12,424 nt of DNA from Caldifarciminota bacterium UBA1063. GTDB lineage: Bacteria > Hydrothermota > Hydrothermia > UBA1063. The position numbers and the translations under genes are program-made. The DNA lies in contig DCDE01000039.1 of assembly GCA_002316275.1 (NCBI GenBank), forward strand, positions 1 through 12,424, in the 5' to 3' direction. The notes beneath the pieces were generated by a model. That model worked only from the letters and a program-made list of their open reading frames with translations, did not search any database and had not been told where the DNA came from. Positions 1 through 8,353 of the stretch are shown here, one piece after another. The number at the start of each line of letters is the position of its first letter. Positions within the stretch are counted from its first letter, which is position 1.

Positions 1-1949
<1,949 letters not shown>

Positions 1950-1967
1950 ACCTACCTCAACCACTTA

Positions 1968-1981
1968 GTTTTCAAAGAGCA
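1968..1981 (-). promoter_or_regulatory. boxA antitermination element in the 23S leader
   Basis: The minus strand reads TGCTCTTTGAAAAC here, about 18 bases before the 23S 5' end. This is very close to the boxA of rRNA leaders (TGCTCTTTAACA in E. coli; the GAAAAC ending resembles Bacillus-type boxA). In known systems boxA RNA is bound by NusB-NusE and makes RNA polymerase resist Rho during rRNA transcription. It lies between the P2 promoter and mature 23S, so transcripts from both promoters should carry it. BoxA also occurs in 16S-23S spacers, so alone it does not prove an independent operon. Confidence 0.8.
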
Positions 1982-1999
1982 ATCTGTGAAAGTCTTTAT

Positions 2000-2028
2000 A
2001 TTATACCCATCACCCTCTGGACTGTCAA
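2000..2028 (-). promoter_or_regulatory. Promoter P2 of the 23S rRNA unit (perfect consensus)
   Basis: On the minus strand the -35 hexamer TTGACA (2028-2023) and the -10 hexamer TATAAT (2005-2000) are separated by exactly 17 bases, matching the sigma70 consensus at all 12 positions. Initiation is expected near 1992-1994, giving a leader of roughly 45 nucleotides that contains boxA before mature 23S. A promoter this strong directly before 23S, with nothing else to transcribe, supports independent expression of the 23S gene. Confidence 0.85.
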
Positions 2029-2034
2029 GGGTGA
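2010..2034. repeat. 7-bp inverted repeat overlapping the P2 -35 box
   Basis: Arms TCACCCT (2010-2016) and AGGGTGA (2028-2034) are perfect reverse complements separated by 11 bases, with centres 18 bp apart. The right arm overlaps one base of the P2 -35 hexamer, and the rest of that hexamer lies in the spacer between the arms. The position would suit a repressor or activator dyad, but no known operator is recognised and chance is possible. Confidence 0.4.
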
Positions 2035-2061
2035 AGTTATTATCTGTTTGTAAGTTTCAAA

Positions 2062-2090
2062 ATAGTAATGTGAATAAGGTGTAATGTCAA
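2062..2090 (-). promoter_or_regulatory. Promoter P1 of the 23S rRNA unit (upstream tandem promoter)
   Basis: On the minus strand TTGACA (2090-2085) is followed after exactly 17 bases by TACTAT (2067-2062), which matches the -10 consensus at five of six positions. It lies exactly 62 bp upstream of P2 in the same direction, giving the tandem P1-P2 arrangement typical of rRNA operons. The sequence upstream of its -35 is AT-rich and could act as an UP element, but I see no clear UP consensus. Confidence 0.7.
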
Positions 2091-2182
2091 ATTTCTTATA
2101 ACCCTTAGATAATCAAAACCTATTGAATTGATGATTAAGCCATTGGGTGAGAAATGCACACAAACTTATAGATTCTGTCTAT

Positions 2183-2209
2183 TTGAGTATGTTTACGCTT
2201 GGCTATAAA
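2183..2209 (+). promoter_or_regulatory. Possible promoter of the PBP1A gene
   Basis: TTGAGT (2183-2188) and TATAAA (2204-2209) are separated by 15 bases, which is shorter than optimal. Initiation would fall near 2216-2219, at or just before the ATG at 2219, implying a leaderless or nearly leaderless message. That would agree with the absence of a Shine-Dalgarno sequence before any candidate start. The match is weak and is called mainly because a divergent gene here needs a promoter. Confidence 0.35.
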
Positions 2210-2218
2210 ATTTCAACA

Positions 2219-4300
2219 ATGACGCTTCCTGATATATTAAAAAAGTCATTGTTTTTAAGTTTAAAAATTTTCGGTATAGGACTGATAATAGGGCTTGTAT
2301 TACTCATAATATTCTGGGCTACGACACCTTCAGCATACGTCATTGAGAAGTTTGAGCCCAGCCTCTCAACAGAAGTCTACGATAGGAACGGAGAACTTGT
2401 GTATACTTTTTATTTGCAGAAACGCGAAGCAATACGTTTTTCCGAAATTCCTCGTAATGTAATTAATGCTTTTATTGCTGTGGAAGACAAAAGGTTTTTT
2501 GAACACAACGGAATTGATGTAGTAAGGCTTATCAAATCCATCGCCGTTGATGTAGTAACCCTCCGTCCTGCTCAAGGAGCATCTACTATTACACAACAAC
2601 TGGCAAGAAACATGTTTCTAACACCACAAAAGGCACTAATTAGAAAGATCAAAGAGATGATCCTTGCGATAAAGATTGAGAGAACCTTTTCAAAACAGGA
2701 AATTTTAGAAAGGTACCTAAATATTATATATTTTGGTAATGGGATATATGGAATTCAAACGGCAAGTAAATACTTTTTTGGAAAGGACGTAAGACAGACA
2801 AATCTTGCGGAGGCTACTCTTCTGGCAGCAGTCCCGAAATCTCCAAATCTATTTTCACCTATTTATAACTACGAGAGTGCCATTACAAGGCAAAGAACTA
2901 TTCTAAAATTGATGAGAGACGGTGGGTTTATCACAGAACAAGAATATCAAGAAGCTCTTAATACTCAAGTTAAAATCACCCCTACCACGATAACACCAAC
3001 GGGAATTATTGGCGCTTACTTTATGGATATGGTGAGAAACTATGTAATTTCAAGATATGGCGAAGATTTCCTTTACAAAGGAGGTGGAAAAATATACACT
3101 ACAATGGACATGGATTTCCAGATGAAGGCTGATTCCATCCTACCAGCAATGTTAGACTACATTGAGTCAAGCTATAAGCTAAAACCCGCAAAAAAAGATT
3201 ACAAGAATAAAAAAGAAAATCCCGATAGTGAAACTCCTTACCTTCAGGGTTCGCTGGTAACAGTTGATCCTAATACGGGTGAGATCCTGGCCTTGGTTGG
3301 AGGGAGGGATAGAAGCGAAAGTGAGTTTAATAGGGTTACTCAAGCACTCAGGCAACCCGGTTCCGCTTTTAAACCTTTCGTTTATTTAACCGCTCTTGAT
3401 AATGGATATTATGGAACCGATAAGGTTAATGACGCACCAATCGTACTTTATGAGGGAAGTGAAAACGAGTGGAAACCTTCAAACTTTGACGGGAAATACA
3501 TGGGCGAAATTACAATCCGGAAGGCGTTAGCTCTCTCACGAAACCTTGCCACAGTAGACTTGGCACTACAGGTTGGACCTGAAGCAGTTGCCTCATACGC
3601 CAGACGTTGTGGCTTTACAACCACGATACCTCCTTATCCCTCGGTGGCTTTAGGTGCTCTTTCAGTTTCACCCTATGAGCTTACTGCCGCGTACTGCACC
3701 ATAGCCAACTATGGGAAACGGGTAAGACCATTTTTTATAAAGAAAATAGTTAACAGAGCCGGCATAGTGCTTGAAGAGAACAAGCCTCAGTCTCAGCAGA
3801 TTTTTGACTCTACCACAGTATATATCTTGATTAATCTGATGAAATCTGTTTTTACAGAAGGTACTGCACTTCCTGCAATCACGAGCTACGGATGGACAAG
3901 ACCAGCCGCAGGCAAAACTGGTACCACAAATGATTTTAGAGATGCGTGGTTTATTGGATTCACGCCAGATTTAATCACAACAGTATGGGTGGGGTTCGAT
4001 TCCGTCAGAACGATTTTCAAAAATGCAACGGGAGCAGGGGTAGCCCTCCCGATATGGACTCAATACATGAAAGAGACTTTAAAAGACCAGCCAGTAAAGG
4101 ATTTCGCCGTCCCTTCAGGGATTGTATTTGCTGAAACGTGTGACGAATCTGGTGTACTATCAACACAAAATTGCCCTCAAACTCACATAGAACCTTTTAG
4201 AACTGGGGACGAACCTCACGAATTCTGCAAAATTCATACTCCATCACCTGTTCAGGAGAAGCTAAGAAAATTGAGAGAAGTAGGGGGCACCAAGGATTGA
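2219..4300 (+). CDS. mrcA: Penicillin-binding protein 1A (bifunctional transglycosylase/transpeptidase)
   Basis: A class A PBP that polymerises lipid II into glycan strands and cross-links the peptides on the outer face of the inner membrane. Numbered from the ATG at 2219 (693 aa), it has a short cytoplasmic tail and one membrane anchor at about residues 16-34. The GT51 domain follows, with the catalytic Glu89 motif EDKRFFEHNG, then GASTITQQLARN and RKIKEMILAIKIERTFSK. The transpeptidase domain has SxxK as SAFK (Ser382, Lys385), SxN as SRN (440-442) and KTG (566-568), so both active sites look intact. The cysteine-containing C-terminal tail resembles those of other PBP1A proteins. The frame stays open back to a GTG at 2147 and also has an ATG at 2189; none has a Shine-Dalgarno. 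I prefer 2219 because it gives the usual short tail. The stop overlaps the start of the next gene. Confidence 0.95.
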   Translation: MTLPDILKKSLFLSLKIFGIGLIIGLVLLIIFWATTPSAYVIEKFEPSLSTEVYDRNGELVYTFYLQKREAIRFSEIPRNVINAFIAVEDKRFFEHNGIDVVRLIKSIAVDVVTLRPAQGASTITQQLARNMFLTPQKALIRKIKEMILAIKIERTFSKQEILERYLNIIYFGNGIYGIQTASKYFFGKDVRQTNLAEATLLAAVPKSPNLFSPIYNYESAITRQRTILKLMRDGGFITEQEYQEALNTQVKITPTTITPTGIIGAYFMDMVRNYVISRYGEDFLYKGGGKIYTTMDMDFQMKADSILPAMLDYIESSYKLKPAKKDYKNKKENPDSETPYLQGSLVTVDPNTGEILALVGGRDRSESEFNRVTQALRQPGSAFKPFVYLTALDNGYYGTDKVNDAPIVLYEGSENEWKPSNFDGKYMGEITIRKALALSRNLATVDLALQVGPEAVASYARRCGFTTTIPPYPSVALGALSVSPYELTAAYCTIANYGKRVRPFFIKKIVNRAGIVLEENKPQSQQIFDSTTVYILINLMKSVFTEGTALPAITSYGWTRPAAGKTGTTNDFRDAWFIGFTPDLITTVWVGFDSVRTIFKNATGAGVALPIWTQYMKETLKDQPVKDFAVPSGIVFAETCDESGVLSTQNCPQTHIEPFRTGDEPHEFCKIHTPSPVQEKLRKLREVGGTKD

Positions 4301-5019
4301 CAAGTACGTTCATCCGGTATATCGCTGTGTTATACTTCCAAATTATACCTTTTTCAGCAAATTTGAGAGGATGCAACCTTTCATCTCTTAATGGCAGTCC
4401 TTCAACAGTGCTCTACGTTCCTTCCCTTATAGGAGAAGAAAGAAAACTGGAATTAACAAGTTCCACCTTCTCTTACCTTCCTGAGTTGAAAACATATGGT
4501 TTATCTTTTGGATACAAACATGTTGCAGTAAGCTTGTCCTTTGTTGGAGATTCATCCATAAATGAAAAGATATATTCCATTGGTGCTACAAGGAAAAAGA
4601 GCATAATAGATCTCGGGTTCTCCATAAACCTGTGCGAGAAACAATATTGTCAGTTTTCAAAGCAGGAATTGAGTCTAAACATTGCTGTCTCAAAATACTC
4701 AGAAGGCGTTCTATTTGGAACTGGATTTCAACATAGCTGGAATTCTAAAGAAACATCTTCCATGCTTTTTGCCTCTTTTAGTGAGGAGTGGGGCGTAACA
4801 TACTTCGATTTAATGGTATCTCAAGGTGATCGCATTTTTTCTGTAGCTCAGGACCTCTATTTGCTACCCTTCGTAGTTCTTTCCTTCGGAATGTCTCAAA
4901 ACCCGAACACCTACTTTGCCAGCATATCATTTAGAAATTACATTAAACCAAGCCTGAGTTTTCGATTTTTAGAGAATCTTGGATATATTAACTCTTCAGG
5001 AATTGAATATACATTTTAA
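4297..5019 (+). CDS. Hypothetical protein, probable outer-membrane beta-barrel
   Basis: I do not recognise a named family. The 240-residue product starts at a TTG that overlaps the PBP1A stop (TTGA), with an AGGGGG Shine-Dalgarno at 4282-4287. The N-terminus resembles a signal peptide: Arg7, a hydrophobic stretch at residues 8-21, and a possible cleavage after FSA. The rest has many short stretches of alternating hydrophobic and polar residues rich in Ser, Tyr, Phe and Gly, with repeated motifs such as LSFGYKH, VSLSF and SISFRN. It ends in Tyr-Thr-Phe, and a terminal aromatic is typical of BAM-inserted barrels. Strand content would allow roughly 8-12 strands, an estimate by eye. A Cys113-x4-Cys118 pair lies in the middle. 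Overlap with the PBP gene suggests an envelope role. A soluble periplasmic beta protein is the alternative. Confidence 0.65.
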   Translation: MTSTFIRYIAVLYFQIIPFSANLRGCNLSSLNGSPSTVLYVPSLIGEERKLELTSSTFSYLPELKTYGLSFGYKHVAVSLSFVGDSSINEKIYSIGATRKKSIIDLGFSINLCEKQYCQFSKQELSLNIAVSKYSEGVLFGTGFQHSWNSKETSSMLFASFSEEWGVTYFDLMVSQGDRIFSVAQDLYLLPFVVLSFGMSQNPNTYFASISFRNYIKPSLSFRFLENLGYINSSGIEYTF

Positions 5020-5031
5020 AAGTCTTATAAT
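5003..5031 (+). promoter_or_regulatory. Promoter of the secD operon
   Basis: TTGAAT (5003-5008) and a perfect TATAAT (5026-5031) are separated by 17 bases. Initiation near 5038 would leave a leader of about 24 nucleotides carrying the strong AAGGAGG site. The -35 box lies inside the last codons of the barrel gene. It is probably the main promoter of the secDF-nadK-recN-rsfS-argS-rph cluster, though readthrough from the PBP gene is also possible because no terminator is seen. Confidence 0.7.
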
Positions 5032-5061
5032 ATCAGACAAAATATAAGAAAAGGAGGAACA

Positions 5062-6609
5062 TTGAGAAGCGTCCTTTATAGGGGTTTGGTAGTTATCTTT
5101 GCCTTAGGGATCTCCCTCTGGACTTTATGGCCAACCTTCCGATTTTACACAATGACTGCAGAGGAAAAACAAAATCTCTCCTCCGAATATCTTTCAAAAT
5201 TGAAAAAACGCTCCTTGAGCCTCGGACTCGACCTACAGGGCGGAATGTATATGGTTCTTGAAGTAGATAAATCAAAAATTCCAGAGGATCAGGCGAAAGG
5301 TGCTGAAGATCGAGCACTAGAAATAATAAGGAACAGGATTGACCAATGGGGCGTAGCAGAGCCAATGATACAAAAAACAGAAGAAGGAAAAATAATTGTT
5401 CAACTTCCAGGTGTTTTGGAGAGACAACGTGCTGAGGAACTTATCGGCAAAACGGCTCTGCTGGAATTCAGACTGGTTGCAGATCAACAAATTTTAGAAC
5501 AAACTGTACGAAATGTAGACGAAACAATACAAAACCTCTGGAAGGACGATACATCCATGGTATACCTCCAAGATATCCTGGTATCATACTCGGGTGGCTT
5601 AGCTGTGAAAGAGTCAGATGTGGAAAATTTTAAAAAAATCATAGACCTCCCTGAAGTTCAAAATATACTACCCCAAGGCTATGAGTTCTTGCTCGGGAAG
5701 GCTGAAACGAGCGAAGAGGGGAGGATAAGACCAGTCTATCTGGTAAAGAAGGAACCGGAGCTCACGGGCGCAAATATCAAAACTGCAAATCATACCATTT
5801 TCCAAGGGCAAGATCCCGCTTATGCCGGTAGCCCCATTGTGGAGCTTCACTTCGACAAAAAGGGCGCAACAAGGTTCGCCTTTATAACGGGTTCAAATAT
5901 CGGAAAAAGACTTGCGATAGTCTTAGATGGAGTAGTCCAATCTGCCCCAGTAATTGAAGAGAGGATTCCAACAGGAGACGCCATTATAAGGGGTAATTTT
6001 ACTATTGATGAAGCTAAAGAGCTTGCAATTGTTCTAAGAGCAGGTGCTTTACCAGCCCCTATACACATTGTTGAAGAAAGAACGATCGGCGCATCTCTTG
6101 GTAAGGATGCAGTTGAAAAGAGTCTGAAAGCCTTTGTTTTCGGATTCATATTAGTAATAATATTTATGATCATCTATTACAAAGCTTCAGGGCTTGTGGC
6201 AACCCTTGCCCTTATACTTAACTTGATTTTTATATTAGCAGTAATGGTTGCCCTGAAGGCTACTCTTACCCTACCCGGTATGGCAGGACTTATATTAACC
6301 GTAGGTATGGCGGTTGACGCTAACGTCCTCATTTTCGAAAGGATCAGAGAAGAACTCAGGGCAGGCAAAAATCCAAAAATGGCTGTTGATGCTGGATTTG
6401 GAAGAGCAATGATTACCATTTTTGACGCTAACCTTACTACCCTCATCGCCGCTCTGGTGCTCCTCAGATTTGGAACGGGACCTATAAAGGGATTTGGTAC
6501 AGTGCTTACAATAGGAATTCTATCCAATTTCTTCACCGCAATCTTCGTCGCCAAAATCGTTTTCGACTACTTTGTAGGCGTCAAAAGGGCTCAAAAAATC
6601 AGTATATAA
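5062..6609 (+). CDS. secD: Protein translocase subunit SecD
   Basis: SecD works with SecF in the inner membrane, using the proton motive force to help complete SecYEG/SecA-driven export. The 515-residue product has a first membrane segment at about 5-24, then the signature GLDLQGG (55-61) continuing into MYMVLEVD. A large extracytoplasmic P1 region follows, including the conserved block around TRFAFITGSNIGKRLAIVLDG and the GAIxIRGNF-like GDAIIRGNF. Five C-terminal membrane segments span about 354-505. The loop VDANVLIFERIREEL (418-432) holds the conserved Asp419. The start is TTG, chosen because a near-perfect AAGGAGG (5051-5057) lies 4 bases upstream and the membrane segment follows at once. 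No yajC precedes it, although yajC is a common neighbour. SecF begins 14 bases downstream. Confidence 0.97.
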   Translation: MRSVLYRGLVVIFALGISLWTLWPTFRFYTMTAEEKQNLSSEYLSKLKKRSLSLGLDLQGGMYMVLEVDKSKIPEDQAKGAEDRALEIIRNRIDQWGVAEPMIQKTEEGKIIVQLPGVLERQRAEELIGKTALLEFRLVADQQILEQTVRNVDETIQNLWKDDTSMVYLQDILVSYSGGLAVKESDVENFKKIIDLPEVQNILPQGYEFLLGKAETSEEGRIRPVYLVKKEPELTGANIKTANHTIFQGQDPAYAGSPIVELHFDKKGATRFAFITGSNIGKRLAIVLDGVVQSAPVIEERIPTGDAIIRGNFTIDEAKELAIVLRAGALPAPIHIVEERTIGASLGKDAVEKSLKAFVFGFILVIIFMIIYYKASGLVATLALILNLIFILAVMVALKATLTLPGMAGLILTVGMAVDANVLIFERIREELRAGKNPKMAVDAGFGRAMITIFDANLTTLIAALVLLRFGTGPIKGFGTVLTIGILSNFFTAIFVAKIVFDYFVGVKRAQKISI

Positions 6610-6623
6610 AGGAGCAGGACTCT

Positions 6624-7526
6624 ATGGAATTTTTAAAAAATGTAAGAATAAACATAATAGGACATAGAAAGTTGTTTTACGCTATTTCTCTAACACTCGT
6701 GATTATCAGTGCTATAGGGCTTGTTTTAAAGGGTGGGCCGAATTTTGGTGTAGACTTCAAAGGAGGACTCCTTCTTCAGATAAAAACAGAGCCACCTGCA
6801 GAAATCGAAAAAGTAAGGAGTGTGCTTGGCTCCGCCGGATATAAAGCAGAAGTGCAAACATTTGGTAAAAGGGGTGAGTTCATTTTAAGATTCCCCAGTG
6901 AAAACACAACTGCTGAGGCGATTAAAGAAGCATTAGAAACAGGGTTGGCTTCAACAATCTCTATAGAGCGTACCGAAATGGTGGGACCTTCCACTGGAAG
7001 AGATCTAACCATGCAAGCCGTAACCCTTGTCCTGATTAGTATGCTGCTTATGCTCGTTTACATATGGTTTAGATTCGATTTAAGATTTGGGGCCGCTTCG
7101 GTTATTGCACTTTTTCATGACGCTATCATCGCGCTGGGCATTTATACGATGCTGGGACGAGAATTTTCTGTACCGATAGTGGCGGCCCTCTTAACTTTAA
7201 TTGGATATTCGATAAATGATTCCATAGTGGTTGCAGACCGAATCAGAGAAAAGCTGAAGAATTTCGGAAAAGCCATTCCCCTTGGAAAAATCGAAGAGAT
7301 ATTTAATTCAGGGGTTAACGAAACTCTCTCGAGAACAATAATTACTTCACTCACTACTTTAATACCTTTAATTACCATCCTTATCTTCGCCAGCGGAACT
7401 ACGATCTTTGACTTTGCCCTTATTCTCACCATAGGAATAATCATTGGCACTTATTCCTCCGTTGGCATAGTTGCATCTTTAGTGGTCGACTGGTACAAAC
7501 GTTCCACTAAAAGGGAAAAGGCTTGA
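6624..7526 (+). CDS. secF: Protein translocase subunit SecF
   Basis: Partner of SecD in the SecDF(YajC) complex of the inner membrane. The 300-residue product has a first membrane segment at about 16-36, the signature NFGVDFKGG (40-48), a small periplasmic domain, then five C-terminal membrane segments from about 128 to 290. The conserved loop GYSINDSIVVADRIREK contains Ser196-Ile-Asn-Asp199, the SecF counterpart of the SecD Asp loop. The ATG is preceded by AAAGGAG (6608-6614) at 9 bases. Length is normal for a stand-alone SecF. The stop overlaps the TTG start of nadK, so the two should be translationally coupled. Confidence 0.97.
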   Translation: MEFLKNVRINIIGHRKLFYAISLTLVIISAIGLVLKGGPNFGVDFKGGLLLQIKTEPPAEIEKVRSVLGSAGYKAEVQTFGKRGEFILRFPSENTTAEAIKEALETGLASTISIERTEMVGPSTGRDLTMQAVTLVLISMLLMLVYIWFRFDLRFGAASVIALFHDAIIALGIYTMLGREFSVPIVAALLTLIGYSINDSIVVADRIREKLKNFGKAIPLGKIEEIFNSGVNETLSRTIITSLTTLIPLITILIFASGTTIFDFALILTIGIIIGTYSSVGIVASLVVDWYKRSTKREKA

Positions 7527-8353
7527 TTTTTGGAATCACAGGGAATCCTGTAAAAGAGGGCATTGAAAGAATCCTGAGTATTATTTTAGATACATTGAAG
7601 CCTTCGGATATTTTAATCTGGGATGGTCTTAAAGATAAAATTTTATCCCCAGAAAGAGTTCAATTTGAAAGCGAAAATGCAATTAAAAATGAGGCTGATG
7701 TGATAATAACCATAGGTGGAGATGGAACTTTCCTCAGAACAGCAAGAGTTTTTAACTCAAAACCTATTATTGGCGTTAATGTTGGTACATTCGGATTTTT
7801 GACAATATATGGCCAGGAAAATATTAGGCAAGCCCTCGAAGACCTTGTTTCTGGCAGGTGGTCATTAGAAGAGCGTGTAACTGTAAAGGCAACCGTTGAA
7901 GGAAGAACCGTAATAGCTCTGAATGATATTACCATAAATGTTACAGGGTCATCAAGAATGCTTTCTCTTAACGTTAAAGTAGACGGACAAAATCTTTTTG
8001 ATTTCAGAGGCGACGGGCTCTTAATTTCCACTCCTACAGGTTCTACTGCATATAACCTCTCAGCAGGGGGACCTATACTTTACCCTACAATGGAAGCCTT
8101 GGTAATTACACCTATTTGCCCTCATAAACTATCACTAAGACCAGTTGTAGTCCCCGCACGCAGTAGAATTGAAGCTTTTGTTAGTTCAAGAACTGAAGAT
8201 ATGATCTTATCTGCTGATGGTCAGGAAATTATACCACTAAAAAGTGGGAATCACATATTTTTTACAAGGGACGACTCCAACGTTAAGATGGTAAAAACAC
8301 CCGGTGTGCAAGATTATTTTGAGATATTAAAAAATAAATTATCCTGGGGATAA
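7523..8353 (+). CDS. nadK: NAD kinase
   Basis: Phosphorylates NAD to NADP in the cytoplasm, using ATP or polyphosphate. The 276-residue product has the family motif GGDGT (65-69; Asp67 is the expected catalytic residue), then NVGTFGFLT, LNDITI, and the NAD-binding core GDGLLISTPTGSTAYNLSAG followed by GPILYP. It then has TPICPHKLSLRPVV, followed by LSADGQ. All major family blocks are present and the length is typical. The start is a TTG overlapping the secF stop as TTGA, with AAGGGA (7511-7516) 6 bases upstream; the resulting N-terminus IFGITGNP fits the first beta strand. The stop TAA overlaps the recN ATG by one base. Confidence 0.95.
   Translation: MIFGITGNPVKEGIERILSIILDTLKPSDILIWDGLKDKILSPERVQFESENAIKNEADVIITIGGDGTFLRTARVFNSKPIIGVNVGTFGFLTIYGQENIRQALEDLVSGRWSLEERVTVKATVEGRTVIALNDITINVTGSSRMLSLNVKVDGQNLFDFRGDGLLISTPTGSTAYNLSAGGPILYPTMEALVITPICPHKLSLRPVVVPARSRIEAFVSSRTEDMILSADGQEIIPLKSGNHIFFTRDDSNVKMVKTPGVQDYFEILKNKLSWG

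Larger units (their letters stand above)
1950..2218. other. Divergent intergenic region between 23S and the PBP1A gene
   Basis: This stretch separates two genes pointing away from each other. It carries the tandem 23S promoters, boxA and the inverted repeat on the minus-strand side. From about 2091 to 2218 I see no tRNA, 16S fragment or convincing terminator. Its right end may be N-terminal coding sequence if the PBP gene starts at 2147 or 2189. Any 23S maturation stem would need the 3' trailer, which is outside the window. Confidence 0.7.

Noticed and set aside
2091..2146. Possible tRNA or 16S remnant between the PBP gene and the 23S promoters
   Set aside because: The sequence is AT-rich, shows no TTCGA-type T-loop, no cloverleaf arms and no 16S 3'-end anti-Shine-Dalgarno motif on either strand.
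5024..5048. Imperfect inverted repeat CTTATA ... TATAAG before secD
   Set aside because: It is an AT-only 6-bp stem with a 13-base loop and its left arm is explained by the TATAAT promoter element; too weak for a terminator or operator.
6177..6554. Minus-strand open frame of 125 codons inside secD, and similar long antisense frames in secF, nadK, recN and argS
   Set aside because: Each lies wholly opposite an intact, motif-confirmed gene and looks like a codon-bias shadow; none has a promoter or recognisable motif.
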